64,000 nucleotides of DNA, from positions 218,098 to 282,097 of the forward strand of contig JAFYMG010000001.1 in NCBI GenBank assembly GCA_017556705.1, written 5' to 3'. Within the stretch, counting starts at the first letter, position 1. Each line of letters begins with the position of its first letter. A program made the position numbers and the translations under genes. This document shows, piece by piece, positions 44,096 through 52,695 of this stretch. The stretch is from Paludibacteraceae bacterium. Lineage in GTDB: Bacteria; Bacteroidota; Bacteroidia; Bacteroidales; Paludibacteraceae. A model generated the notes under the pieces. The model made no database searches and had not been told where the DNA came from. It saw nothing but the letters and a program-made list of their open reading frames with translations.

Positions 44096-44127
44096 TTTGC
44101 GTATGTGCATTTTTTATAGTACCTTTG
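44096..44127 (+). promoter_or_regulatory. Promoter of the GtrA-like gene
   Basis: TTTG (44096-44099) and TACCTTTG (44120-44127) have standard spacing. Confidence 0.75.
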
Positions 44128-44149
44128 CAGCAGAAAACAGTTCAGCGTG

Positions 44150-44180
44150 CAAAAGTACGATTTTTTTTTGATAAATGCAA
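44150..44180 (-). promoter_or_regulatory. Promoter of rsmA-corA
   Basis: Minus-strand TTG (44180-44178, in CTTGCAT) and TACTTTTG (44157-44150) have standard spacing. It diverges from and partly faces the promoter of the GtrA-like gene; its -33 box overlaps the start codon of that gene. Confidence 0.72.
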
Positions 44181-44687
44181 GGATTATCGCAAATAATCAC
44201 TAAAATCATCGATTTTTTCTATCGACCTTTTAGTAAATACGTCCCACAACAGCTATTTCGCTATGCTGCTTGCGGCGGTGGCAACATGGTGCTGGACTGG
44301 GTGCTGTATTTTGTGGTATATAACTTTGTAGTGGGGCATGAGTTGGTGTATATCACCCTGCCTTTTGTCTCTAACCTTTTGCCTTTAACCTCTCAGATTT
44401 GCCTCACTCCCCACATAATGTCATTAATTATTGTGTTTCCAATCACGTTGCTGACGGGCTTTTGGCTGAATAAATACGTAACTTTCACGCAGTCTTCATT
44501 GCGCGGATATAAGCAACTGTGGAGATATATACTGGTTGTGGCGGTGAACTTATTAGTGAACTATTTTGGATTAAAACTATTGGTGGAAATATGCGGTGTT
44601 TACCCAACTCCATCTAAGATGATCATCACGATTATTACGGTGATTATCAGCTTCTTTGGACAAAAATATTTCTCGTTTAGAAAGTAG
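44175..44687 (+). CDS. GtrA-family membrane protein
   Basis: A 170-residue protein with four predicted membrane helices and the GtrA fold (FRYAACGGGNMVLDWVLYF, FPITLLTGFWLNKYVTF, LVNYFGLKLLVE, FGQKYFSFRK). GtrA proteins move or flip polyprenyl-linked sugars for surface glycans. Residues about 63-74 (LPFVSNLLPLTSQ region) are encoded by a heptamer repeat (44361-44395) and fall in the loop between helices 2 and 3. Confidence 0.88.
   Translation: MQGLSQIITKIIDFFYRPFSKYVPQQLFRYAACGGGNMVLDWVLYFVVYNFVVGHELVYITLPFVSNLLPLTSQICLTPHIMSLIIVFPITLLTGFWLNKYVTFTQSSLRGYKQLWRYILVVAVNLLVNYFGLKLLVEICGVYPTPSKMIITIITVIISFFGQKYFSFRK
44361..44395. repeat. Heptanucleotide repeat inside the GtrA-like gene
   Basis: CCTTTTG, TCTCTAA, CCTTTTG, CCTTTAA and CCTCTCA lie in register. 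The words match those at 28223-28257. Confidence 0.85.
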
Positions 44688-44710
44688 TATGTTTAAAAAC
44701 TATACTAAAA

Positions 44711-44745
44711 AAATCAGCAAACCTTGAAAGTTTGCTGATTTTTTT
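44711..44745. terminator. Bidirectional terminator
   Basis: A perfect 12-bp stem AAATCAGCAAAC / GTTTGCTGATTT with loop CTTGAAA and flanking A and T runs separates the converging GtrA-like and epimerase genes. Confidence 0.92.
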
Positions 44746-44759
44746 ATATAATGCGGGGA

Positions 44760-46334
44760 TTATTTTTCCCAACCGTCGAATATTTCAGGACCATAGATAT
44801 TGTCCTCGTTGGTATCGTGCAGTGGTGCCCACAACTGAGCAAAGAATGGGTTCTTCTTAGCTACCTTATCCCAATGCCATGGGCGGGCACTCTCCTCACC
44901 TGCATATGGATAAGGCATACACTCTGGACACCAGTGACCACCCAGCAAAACGAGGCGTGGAGTAGCCACAAACTTGTGACCTTCGGCACACTCCCAGAGC
45001 AATGGGGTGTCCCATAGCTCTAGTTTAGAGGACGCACCTTCGGCGCTACAGGACGCTTCGCTACAGTTTAGAGGCGAAGCGGCATAGCCGAGGCACTTAC
45101 CACCACGGAAAGCAGCGGCTTTTTGCATGTCCTCGATGGTGAAAAGTGCTTTGGGCTTTTGCTCGTCATAGCCGTGGTCGAGCAATACATACTCGTCGCT
45201 ATTATGTGAGAGGTCGGTGTGCTTCCAATCAGGAATAGCCTTGTATGCCTCCAATGTACCGTAATATGCGCTAATGCGTTGGGTTTGGTTGTGCTTGATC
45301 CACCATTGTGTACCATGCTCCTTCGACATCGCCATAGCGTACATGGCGAGTTTCACACAGCGAGGGAACAACTTAGCAATCTTGGTCTTAGACGCAAAGC
45401 GAATACCTGCAGGTACAGAAGGGTCCTTTGCCATCTTCTTGAAATAGTCCTTCACAGGCATGTTCTCGCGGAAGTGGAGGTAGTTCTCGAGGCGATCGCC
45501 GTCGATATACCACATACCGTGGAAATTGCGGGTAGTGAACCAGTTGGCGTTAAAGATCTTCTCTGGGCGTGGGCAGCCGATGGCATCGAGGAGAAGGCAC
45601 TCGAACTCATAGTTAGAGATGCGGTACTCTTGCCCCGAACCGATATTGTAGTAGTTCTTCCAAAACTCCTCTGGTACTTCGTCGCGGCAGACACGCTCGA
45701 GAAGGCGTCCGCTATCTTCTACCGTTGCCCACTCCAGCACGCCACGGATAGGCACATGGAACATGATTGGGTCGTAGTTCTTCAAGATAGCAGGGTAGAG
45801 GATACCTGACTGACGAAGCGCCACCCATTGTTTGATAGGCGAGTTGGTGATGATGCGCTCTGCTTGTGCTTTAGTCAAACCATAGTGGTCATAAGCCGAT
45901 ACGCAGATTGGGTCGCCAGCGCGTCCCCAGTGCAATGGCTCGCGACGATCACCCATCTGAGCTACACTACCGATATACACCACTTTAGGTTGCTTGTCTT
46001 CTGGTTGAGCGAGGACAGCATCGCGGATATTGGTAGCCGCAGAGATATTGGTGCGGAGGGTAGCCTTAGGACGATAGTCTGCTTGTGGTGATACCATACC
46101 ACCTACGTGGAGTACGATATCGGCACCTGTGACACCACGAAGGATATCGTCGTAGTTGGTGAGGTCGCCCCATATGATTTCTACTTTGTCAGCAAGAGGT
46201 GCAAGTTTCTCTTTATTTTTAGCGCTTGGACGAGTCAAGATACGCAAGTGGTATTTCTCTGGATAGCGCAGTATCTCTGTCATACCTGCATATCCCATGG
46301 TGCCAGTGGCACCGGTTAGGAAGACTGTTTTCAT
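44760..46334 (-). CDS. NAD-dependent epimerase/dehydratase with Cys/His-rich C-terminal part
   Basis: A 524-residue extended short-chain dehydrogenase. The NAD motif GATGTMGYAG (residues 7-16), ADIVLHVGG and the catalytic YxxxK in SAYDHYGLTKAQ lie in the N-terminal 330 residues. The C-terminal part (WECAEGHKFVATPRLVLLGGHWCPEC) has a Cys-His pattern suggesting zinc binding. Residues about 414-437 (CSEASCSAEGASSKLEL region) are encoded by a dispersed GC-rich repeat inserted in frame between the GGKCLGYA and TPLLWEC segments. The substrate is unknown, probably a nucleotide sugar or related alcohol. It is probably co-transcribed with the antiporter gene. Confidence 0.87.
   Translation of the reverse strand: MKTVFLTGATGTMGYAGMTEILRYPEKYHLRILTRPSAKNKEKLAPLADKVEIIWGDLTNYDDILRGVTGADIVLHVGGMVSPQADYRPKATLRTNISAATNIRDAVLAQPEDKQPKVVYIGSVAQMGDRREPLHWGRAGDPICVSAYDHYGLTKAQAERIITNSPIKQWVALRQSGILYPAILKNYDPIMFHVPIRGVLEWATVEDSGRLLERVCRDEVPEEFWKNYYNIGSGQEYRISNYEFECLLLDAIGCPRPEKIFNANWFTTRNFHGMWYIDGDRLENYLHFRENMPVKDYFKKMAKDPSVPAGIRFASKTKIAKLFPRCVKLAMYAMAMSKEHGTQWWIKHNQTQRISAYYGTLEAYKAIPDWKHTDLSHNSDEYVLLDHGYDEQKPKALFTIEDMQKAAAFRGGKCLGYAASPLNCSEASCSAEGASSKLELWDTPLLWECAEGHKFVATPRLVLLGGHWCPECMPYPYAGEESARPWHWDKVAKKNPFFAQLWAPLHDTNEDNIYGPEIFDGWEK
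45023..45092. repeat. GC-rich dispersed element inside the epimerase gene
   Basis: The plus strand reads GTTTAGAGGACGC at 45023-45035, then CACCTTCGGCGCTACAGGACG and CTACAGTTTAGAGGCG, the same words found at 16691, 20038 and 55891. Part of it (GCTTCGC ... GGCGAAGC) can form a hairpin. Confidence 0.78.
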
Positions 46335-46388
46335 TTATTTATAGTTATCTTGTGTAGCTAGTAGTACTAGTGGGTTAATAGCGCTAGT

Positions 46389-47996
46389 TTATTTTTTTGG
46401 ATGGATGAGTTGGTTCCACTTTTGCTTAGCAAAGTCCCAAGTGTTGTTGATGAGTTGCATCCCCCAGTGTTTGCTTTCCTCTTCTTCGGTTTCTTCGCGG
46501 TACTGAGCTGCGAGCATGGCATCGTTATCGGTGATGACAAGCAGTTGATCGCCTACCTCCAGTTTGGAGTTACCCGTAGGCACGAAGAAGTCTTCACCTC
46601 GGCGTACCATGATGACCAAAGTCTTGTCGGGGAAGATGATATTCTTGAGCAAATTGCCATGCGCAAGCATCTCCTCTTTAACTTCAATCTCGGTAGCAGA
46701 CGACTCCATCTCCTCTGGCAAGTCAATGTCGAAGTGAGTGAGCTTCTTAAGTTCAACAGGTGGCGTAGCTAGGTTCAGTTTCTTAGCTACAGTAGAAAGA
46801 GAGGTTCCTTGTGCTATCAGCGAAATGATAGTGCAAAGGAACACGATATTGAAAATCAAATCAGCATGAGGCACATTGTTCGCTTCGCACATGATAGCGA
46901 ATATGATTGGTACTGCGCCCTTCAATCCTACCCAACTGAGCAGCAATTTATCTTTGGATTTGAATTGCTTGAAAGGTAATAAGCAAAGAAATACGGAGAT
47001 AGGACGTGAGATAAAGATCATCACCACACTGATAATCAAACAAGGGAGTAATACCTTGAGTTGAAAGAGTTCGTGTGGTCTCACCATCAAACCTAGGACA
47101 AGGAAGATAACCAGCTGACTGAGCCAAGTAAGACCATCGAAGAAATTACGTGTTTGGCGTTTGCGAGTGAACTTGCTGTTACCTATCACCAAACCACCAA
47201 TATATACGGCGAGGTAGGTATTGCCCTTCAGGTAATAAGTGGCGGAGAATATAAAAATACACGCTGTGAGCACCATGATAGGGTAGAGCGACTCGTTTCC
47301 AAGGTCTGCCTTACGCATAATACTAACGATAACTTTGCCAAAGATAAATCCCATTACTGCACCCATAACAAGCTGTATCACAATGTCTTGTACAATGGAC
47401 AACGCAGTGACTTGGTTGGTGACTGCAGTGACAATACCTATCATGGTAGTGGTGAGTACATATGCCATAGGATCGTTGGCACCTGATTCCAACTCCAAGA
47501 GTGGTCTAAGGTTGTGCTTCAATCCGATGCTGTTAGTACGGAGGATGGAGAATACCGAAGCCGAATCGGTGGACGACATAGTGGAGGCCATCAACAGGGC
47601 GACAGCGATGCTGATACTGGCTACCGATTGCATCCATCCGAAGACAAAATAAATGATTACGCCTGTGATGAGCATAGTAAAGAGCACACCCAAGGTGGCT
47701 AAAGTAAGTCCAGGTATCATCACAGGGCGGATATCTGAGAGTTTGGTGTCCAAACCGCCAGAGAAAAGTATGATACATAGGGCGATAGTGCCGATGGCTT
47801 GAGCAGAACCTACATTCAATATAGAACCTCCACCCTCACTACCAATCAATCTTCCTATACCGTCAGGGCCAAACAACATACCCACCGCTAAGAATAGCAG
47901 CAGGGCTGGTACACCAAACTTATAGCCGATTTTATCGGTAAAAATGCTCGCAAAGAAGAGTAATGAGAGTACGAGAAGGATAAATTCTACTTGCAT
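46389..47996 (-). CDS. Potassium/proton antiporter (CPA1, NhaP2/CvrA type)
   Basis: A 535-residue transporter with about 12 membrane helices (residues 5-395), including SSTDSASVFSILR and ELESGANDPMAYVL, the CPA1 ion-binding helices. A cytosolic RCK_C/TrkA-C domain (about 415-510) shows the LPEEMESSATEIEVKEE and VPTGNSKLEVGDQLLVI pattern. It likely exports K+ in exchange for H+ for pH or osmotic control; the ion is inferred. It lies 38 nt after the thioredoxin-like gene and 54 nt before the epimerase gene. Confidence 0.9.
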   Translation of the reverse strand: MQVEFILLVLSLLFFASIFTDKIGYKFGVPALLLFLAVGMLFGPDGIGRLIGSEGGGSILNVGSAQAIGTIALCIILFSGGLDTKLSDIRPVMIPGLTLATLGVLFTMLITGVIIYFVFGWMQSVASISIAVALLMASTMSSTDSASVFSILRTNSIGLKHNLRPLLELESGANDPMAYVLTTTMIGIVTAVTNQVTALSIVQDIVIQLVMGAVMGFIFGKVIVSIMRKADLGNESLYPIMVLTACIFIFSATYYLKGNTYLAVYIGGLVIGNSKFTRKRQTRNFFDGLTWLSQLVIFLVLGLMVRPHELFQLKVLLPCLIISVVMIFISRPISVFLCLLPFKQFKSKDKLLLSWVGLKGAVPIIFAIMCEANNVPHADLIFNIVFLCTIISLIAQGTSLSTVAKKLNLATPPVELKKLTHFDIDLPEEMESSATEIEVKEEMLAHGNLLKNIIFPDKTLVIMVRRGEDFFVPTGNSKLEVGDQLLVITDNDAMLAAQYREETEEEESKHWGMQLINNTWDFAKQKWNQLIHPKK

Positions 47997-48034
47997 CGTT
48001 GTTAGATATTATGTAGATAAGATTATTTGAATTA

Positions 48035-48583
48035 CTACTTATGCAATACTCCATTTCCAAATGCTTTTTCAATAGCTTCTTGCATATAATCAACTTCACT
48101 AGATTCCATAGTGGTATGTGAATCTTCTATTTCTTCTTCTATTTTAAGGTTTTCTTCTATACCAAATACTTGCTTAATGGCTTCTTGCCAATAATCAAGT
48201 TCATGATAGCCCATTGTAGTACGTGGTCCGCCTTTCATAGGACACAAAATAACTGTAGGATAACTGCGGACACCAAACAAAGCAGCTAATTCAGGCTCCT
48301 TCTCTGCATCCAAAGTATAGACATATACCTTACCCTTGTATTGCTCCGCTACTTGCTCCAAAATAGGGTGTAACTTCTTGCACCAACCGCACCAAGTAGT
48401 GGAGAAATCAATCAAACAAGGTTTGTCGCCAATGTATTTCCACTGAGGTTGTTGACCAGTTGCTAGATCATAATAACAAACTTTTTTCTTAAAATCTTCA
48501 GTGGATAGATAAGTCAAACCCTCTGCCATGGTGGTAAGGGTAAAAATTGCCATTAAAATAGTAAAAAAGAGTCTTTTTTGCAT
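48035..48583 (-). CDS. Periplasmic thioredoxin-fold protein with duplicated tail motif
   Basis: A 182-residue exported protein: signal peptide (1-20), then a thioredoxin domain with the active site STTWCGWCKKLHP (C-x-x-C) at about residues 61-73 and the cis-Pro loop VRSYPTVILCP. The C-terminal 60 residues hold a repeated segment, DYWQEAIKQVFG and DYMQEAIEKAFG, about 40 residues apart. It probably reduces periplasmic disulfides; the partner is unknown. It has its own promoter and may drive the antiporter and epimerase genes. Confidence 0.88.
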   Translation of the reverse strand: MQKRLFFTILMAIFTLTTMAEGLTYLSTEDFKKKVCYYDLATGQQPQWKYIGDKPCLIDFSTTWCGWCKKLHPILEQVAEQYKGKVYVYTLDAEKEPELAALFGVRSYPTVILCPMKGGPRTTMGYHELDYWQEAIKQVFGIEENLKIEEEIEDSHTTMESSEVDYMQEAIEKAFGNGVLHK

Positions 48584-48603
48584 AATTTTCCTAATTTAGG
48601 GTG

Positions 48604-48634
48604 CAAAATTACAAAAAAAATCGTAACTTTGCAA
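48604..48634. promoter_or_regulatory. Divergent promoters of the thioredoxin-like gene and aroB
   Basis: Minus strand: TTG (48634-48632) and TAATTTTG (48611-48604), standard spacing. Plus strand: TAACTTTG (48624-48631) with a poor -33 match. The two boxes overlap, so the two genes may compete for polymerase. Confidence 0.7.
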
Positions 48635-48640
48635 ACTTTA

Positions 48641-48680
48641 TTGATAATTTTGAATGTTGAAATTATGAATTTTGAATTAT
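48641..48680. repeat. Heptanucleotide repeat across the aroB start
   Basis: TTGATAA, TTTTGAA, TGTTGAA, then after one extra base TTATGAA, TTTTGAA and TTATTTT. The aroB ATG (48665) lies in it. Confidence 0.75.
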
Positions 48681-49729
48681 TTTCGCTATTACAAGACATA
48701 CCACAGGGGCAGTTGTTTGTGTTGACGGATAGTCATACTAAGGAGCATTGTTTACCAATTTTCGCCGATTTCATCGGGGAAATACCTTATCATCTACTCA
48801 CCCTTGAGGCTGGCGAAAAAAGCAAGAATTTGTCATCGGTGCAGGTCATTTGGGATTTTCTGCTCAAACATCGTGCCACACGCGAGGCTATATTAGTGAA
48901 CTTAGGCGGTGGTATGATTACAGACTTGGGCGGATTCGCTGCGGCAACCTATATGCGTGGTATTCGTTTTGTGAATATCCCTACTACCTTGCTCGCTATG
49001 GTGGATGCTTCATCGGGAGGAAAGACGGGATTTGATTATCAGGGAGTTAAGAATATGATTGGTACTTTTACGCCGCCTATGGCTACGCTGATAGATCCCA
49101 TATTTCTGCGCACGTTGCCTGCGGAAGAACTGCTGAGTGGCTTTGCCGAGATGCTGAAGCATGCGTTGATTGCAAGTCAAGAGGAGTGGATAAAATTGCT
49201 GCAATTAGCACAAGACGAACTGCCACAAGCGCAGTTCGCAGAAGCACTCTTCACCACGGGCGCGTTGCAAGCGAGTATTGCGATAAAGGAAAAAGTGGTG
49301 GCGCAGGATCCTCGCGAGGCGGGTTTACGCCATATTCTGAACTTCGGTCACACCGTTGGACACGCGATCGAATCGGCTGCATTGGAGAATTTTGAATTAA
49401 GAATTAAGAATTTTGAATTGAGTCCATCCCACGGTTACTGCGTATTGTGGGGTATGGTTGCAGAGGTGTATCTGAGTGTAGTGAAGTTGGGTTGTCCTCG
49501 CGAGGTGTTGCAGCAATTGACACAGGTGATGTTGCAATACTACGGCAGACCACAGTGCAATTGCCGTCAGCGTGAACAATTGATACAACGCATGTATCAA
49601 GACAAGAAGAATAGCGCGAATAAAACGCCGAACTTCACCTTGCTTCGTGCCGTAGGTGACCCTGTTATCAATCAACATCTATCGGAAGAGGATATCAACG
49701 AAGCGTTGGAATATCTGTTTAGTTTGTAA
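48665..49729 (+). CDS. aroB: 3-dehydroquinate synthase
   Basis: A 354-residue NAD-dependent enzyme of the shikimate pathway (second step, DAHP to 3-dehydroquinate). NAD and metal motifs are NLGGGMITDLGGFAAATYMRG, GGKTGFD, GFAEMLKHALI and HILNFGHTVGHAIE; HGYCVLWGM follows. Between GHAIESAAL and HGYC there are about 13 extra residues (241-253, ENFELRIKNFELS) encoded by five 7-mers at 49387-49421, at a loop close to the zinc-binding histidines. The start at 48665 fits the family length. It is a single gene. Confidence 0.94.
   Translation: MNFELFSLLQDIPQGQLFVLTDSHTKEHCLPIFADFIGEIPYHLLTLEAGEKSKNLSSVQVIWDFLLKHRATREAILVNLGGGMITDLGGFAAATYMRGIRFVNIPTTLLAMVDASSGGKTGFDYQGVKNMIGTFTPPMATLIDPIFLRTLPAEELLSGFAEMLKHALIASQEEWIKLLQLAQDELPQAQFAEALFTTGALQASIAIKEKVVAQDPREAGLRHILNFGHTVGHAIESAALENFELRIKNFELSPSHGYCVLWGMVAEVYLSVVKLGCPREVLQQLTQVMLQYYGRPQCNCRQREQLIQRMYQDKKNSANKTPNFTLLRAVGDPVINQHLSEEDINEALEYLFSL
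49387..49421. repeat. Heptanucleotide repeat inside aroB
   Basis: GAATTTT, GAATTAA, GAATTAA, GAATTTT and GAATTGA in perfect register, the same words as at 43234-43268. Confidence 0.92.
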
Positions 49730-49776
49730 AAAAGAATATTATGTAACTTCCTATAGGCAACAAACAAATGGATGGT

Positions 49777-50850
49777 TTAACGGCTGACACGGATATACAG
49801 CACTACACCAATAGTGAGAAAGATAAAATTAGGAAGCCAAACACTCATAAAAGGTGACATCACTCCTGAAACTGAGAAAGTGGTGGATACAGTAGAGAAT
49901 AATATGTACAACGCACTAAGTGTAATACCTATACCTAAATTCTTACCCATACCGCCACGCACTTTTTTCGAACTCAATGTTACACCCAAAAATGTCATGA
50001 TAAATGCGCCAATAGGACTTGCCCAACGTTTCCACCACTCTGTTTCAAAGGCTTGTACATTGCCCGAACCTCTTTCTCGTTGGCGAGCAATTAATCTTTT
50101 CAACTCGGGATTGGTCATCATCTGTGCATTCTCGGCGGTATAGAAAAGTTCCTCTGGAACAATAGGAATAATAGTATCTAATTTATTTCCTCGCGACAGT
50201 GTTTCGTACATACCATCAAAATCACGGCGAACATATTTGGAAAACGTCCAATTGTATGCCGAGTCGTAAGAGATGCGATCTGCTGTGATACGCATGGTGA
50301 GTTTTTTGCCATCGAAATTCTCTAACGAAGCACGATAACCTGTATTGGTCCGTTTTTGGAATGTCTCTATATACAAAATAGTTCCTGGCGACACTTCCAT
50401 TTGGATATTTCGTGCATTTTCTCGACTAAATTTCTGAATGTATTTATCCTGAAATTCGAGCATCTTTTGCGATGCGGGTGGAATGATATAACCTGTTAAT
50501 ACAAAGGATAATATAAATAAAATAGTAGCACTTACGGCATAAGGTACCATCAATCGATGATAGCTTACACCACTGGCCAAAATAGCAATAATCTCGCTAT
50601 TACCAGCCAATTTAGAAGTAAAAAATATCACAGAAATGAATATGAATAGCGGGCTAAACATATTCATGAAATAGGGTACGAAATTCAGGTAATAATCGAA
50701 AATAATCTCTCGTATAGGTACTTGATTTTCAAAGAAATCATCCATTTTCTCTGTCAAATCAAATACCACAGCAATACTCATAATCAGCACGATTGAAAAG
50801 AAGAATGTGCCGAGAAATTTGCCAATGATATATTTATCGATCTTTTTCAC
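49777..50850 (-). CDS. LptF/LptG-family LPS export permease (GTG start)
   Basis: A 357-residue YjgP/YjgQ-family protein with six membrane helices (three at each end) and a periplasmic beta-jellyroll between (about residues 125-240). It should act with LptB to extract lipopolysaccharide. The N terminus KKIDKYIIGKFLGTFFF is LptG-like. The start is GTG at 50850, since the upstream frame closes with the tgt stop codon and no ATG is available. It is 6 nt after tgt, the third gene of a panD-tgt-lptG operon. Confidence 0.92.
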   Translation of the reverse strand: MKKIDKYIIGKFLGTFFFSIVLIMSIAVVFDLTEKMDDFFENQVPIREIIFDYYLNFVPYFMNMFSPLFIFISVIFFTSKLAGNSEIIAILASGVSYHRLMVPYAVSATILFILSFVLTGYIIPPASQKMLEFQDKYIQKFSRENARNIQMEVSPGTILYIETFQKRTNTGYRASLENFDGKKLTMRITADRISYDSAYNWTFSKYVRRDFDGMYETLSRGNKLDTIIPIVPEELFYTAENAQMMTNPELKRLIARQRERGSGNVQAFETEWWKRWASPIGAFIMTFLGVTLSSKKVRGGMGKNLGIGITLSALYILFSTVSTTFSVSGVMSPFMSVWLPNFIFLTIGVVLYIRVSR

Positions 50851-50856
50851 TTTTTT

Positions 50857-51990
50857 CTACATCCTCTGCATTAGTCGAGGAGTGATATCATCTTTCCATG
50901 CCTTGAAATCTCCAGCAAGGATATGTTTGCGAGCTTCACCCACCAACCACAGATAAAATGCCAGATTATGAATACTCAGTATTTCAAGTCCGAGCATCTC
51001 TTGTGCATGTATCAAATGGCGAACGTACGCACGCGTGTAATGATGATCTACATAACTAGTACCACAAGGATCAAGTTCGGTGAAATCATCTTCCCACTTC
51101 TTGTTGCGCAGATTCATAATACCATTCTGGGTGAAGATCATACCATTGCGACCATTGCGCGTTGGCATTACACAATCAAACATATCTACTCCGCGTTCAA
51201 TACCTTCCAATATATTCCATGGAGTACCCACTCCCATTAAGTAGCGAGGTTTGTTTTGCGGCAAAATATCATTCACCACTTCAATCATATCATACATTTG
51301 CTCAGTAGGTTCACCTACTGCCAATCCACCGATGGCGTAACCATCGCGATCCAAATCGCGCAGATATTTGGCAGCATCCTGACGCAAATCTTTGTACACG
51401 CATCCCTGAACAATAGGAAAAAGATGCTGCTTATATCCATATAAATCCTCTGTAGAATCAAAGCGAGCAATACAACGATCCAACCATCGATGGGTACGTT
51501 CCATGGAATTTTTCGCGTATTGATAATCAGCTGTTCCTGGACAACATTCATCGAATGCCATCATAATATCAGCACCTATCTCGCGCTCAATATCCATCAC
51601 ACTTTCTGGAGTAAACATCAATTTTCGACCATCAATATGCGACGAAAACTGCACGCCTTCTTCATTCATCTTGCGGATATCTGCTAGGGAAAATACTTGA
51701 AAACCGCCGGAGTCGGTCAGAATAGGACGCTTCCAGCCCTCGAAACGGTGCAAACCACCCGCTTGGCGCAATATATGAGTACCAGGACGCAGATATAGAT
51801 GATAGGTATTGCCTAATATGATTTGAGCATTGATATCTTCCTCTAAATCATGACGTTGCACTCCCTTTACCGTTCCCACCGTGCCCACAGGCATAAAGAT
51901 AGGAGTCAATATATCACCATGATCAGTATGCACCACGCCCGCACGGGCGCACGACTGCGTGTCCGTATGTATAAGGTCAAAAAATGCCAT
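50857..51990 (-). CDS. tgt: Queuine/preQ1 tRNA-ribosyltransferase lacking the usual zinc cysteines
   Basis: A 377-residue TIM-barrel enzyme that exchanges guanine-34 of GUN tRNAs for preQ1. LTDSGGFQVFSL (active-site Asp), GGLAVGEP and MGVGTPWNILEGIERGVDMFDCVMPTRNGRNG are typical. The usual C-x-C-x2-C...H zinc site before the YSRAYLRHL segment is replaced by DPCGTSYVDHHYTRAYVRHL, leaving one Cys. I recall Bacteroidota TGTs with similar zinc-less loops, but cannot check. It overlaps panD by 1 nt (TAATG). Confidence 0.94.
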   Translation of the reverse strand: MAFFDLIHTDTQSCARAGVVHTDHGDILTPIFMPVGTVGTVKGVQRHDLEEDINAQIILGNTYHLYLRPGTHILRQAGGLHRFEGWKRPILTDSGGFQVFSLADIRKMNEEGVQFSSHIDGRKLMFTPESVMDIEREIGADIMMAFDECCPGTADYQYAKNSMERTHRWLDRCIARFDSTEDLYGYKQHLFPIVQGCVYKDLRQDAAKYLRDLDRDGYAIGGLAVGEPTEQMYDMIEVVNDILPQNKPRYLMGVGTPWNILEGIERGVDMFDCVMPTRNGRNGMIFTQNGIMNLRNKKWEDDFTELDPCGTSYVDHHYTRAYVRHLIHAQEMLGLEILSIHNLAFYLWLVGEARKHILAGDFKAWKDDITPRLMQRM

Positions 51991-52334
51991 TAACAGAGTT
52001 TATTATTTACAGGAAAAACAATAGCTGGTTTAAAGGTAGCTTGCTCTTCGGGTGTCATCATAGCATAGGCCATAATGATTACTGTATCACCCACATGTAT
52101 CAAATGCGCTGCGGCACCATTCATGCAGATACAACCACTTCCACGTTTTCCAGGAATCACATAGGTCTCTAACCGTGCACCATTGTTGTTATCTACCACT
52201 TGCACACGTTCGCCTGCATAGATGTTAGCAGCATCCATCAGATCTTCATCAATGGTAATACTACCAATATAATCCAAGTTGGCTTCGGTAATAACTACGC
52301 GATGGATTTTTGATTTAAGAATATTCAATAGCAT
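51990..52334 (-). CDS. panD: Aspartate 1-decarboxylase
   Basis: A 114-residue pyruvoyl enzyme making beta-alanine for pantothenate. The self-cleavage site Gly24-Ser25 in DYIGSITID, the [14 protein letters not shown] start and NGAAAHL are diagnostic. The ATG at 52334 gives this canonical numbering; the TTG at 52352 does not. It is the first gene of the panD-tgt-lptG operon. Confidence 0.96.
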   Translation of the reverse strand: MLLNILKSKIHRVVITEANLDYIGSITIDEDLMDAANIYAGERVQVVDNNNGARLETYVIPGKRGSGCICMNGAAAHLIHVGDTVIIMAYAMMTPEEQATFKPAIVFPVNNKLC

Positions 52335-52362
52335 TGTATTTACACAATTCAATAAACGACGG

Positions 52363-52393
52363 CAAAGGTACTACTTTTTTTCGAGACACGCAA
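52363..52393 (-). promoter_or_regulatory. Promoter of panD-tgt-lptG
   Basis: Minus-strand TTG (52393-52391) and TACCTTTG (52370-52363) have standard spacing, about 29 nt before the ATG. Confidence 0.8.
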
Positions 52394-52441
52394 AAGAGAA
52401 TAGTAAAAAACTACAAAAAAGTGAAAAAATAACCTAAAATA

Positions 52442-52473
52442 TTTGGTCATGTCAAAAAAAAGCAGTACCTTTG
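52442..52473 (+). promoter_or_regulatory. Promoter of initiator tRNA
   Basis: TTTG (52442-52445) and TACCTTTG (52466-52473) have standard spacing. The sequence CAAAAAAAAGCAGTAC just before the -7 box is nearly identical to that of the tRNA-Asn promoter. Confidence 0.8.
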
Positions 52474-52500
52474 CACCGCATTTCGCAAGAGATGATATAT

Positions 52501-52572
<72 letters not shown>

Positions 52573-52580
52573 CAAACGAA

Positions 52581-52611
52581 AGCCATCTAACAGTAGTTAG
52601 GTGGCTTTTTT
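52581..52611 (+). terminator. Terminator after initiator tRNA
   Basis: An 11-bp stem AGCCATCTAAC / GTTAGGTGGCT (one wobble), loop AGTA, then six Ts. Confidence 0.92.
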
Positions 52612-52653
52612 ATATGAAAAAACAAGTCAAAAACAAATTTTCACACATTTTTC

Positions 52654-52684
52654 TTGCATATATGCTTTTTTTGTTGTACCTTTG
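52654..52684 (+). promoter_or_regulatory. Promoter of secDF
   Basis: TTG (52654-52656, in CTTGCATATATGC) and TACCTTTG (52677-52684) have standard spacing. The leader is about 95 nt. Confidence 0.8.
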
Positions 52685-52695
52685 CACGCTATTTT

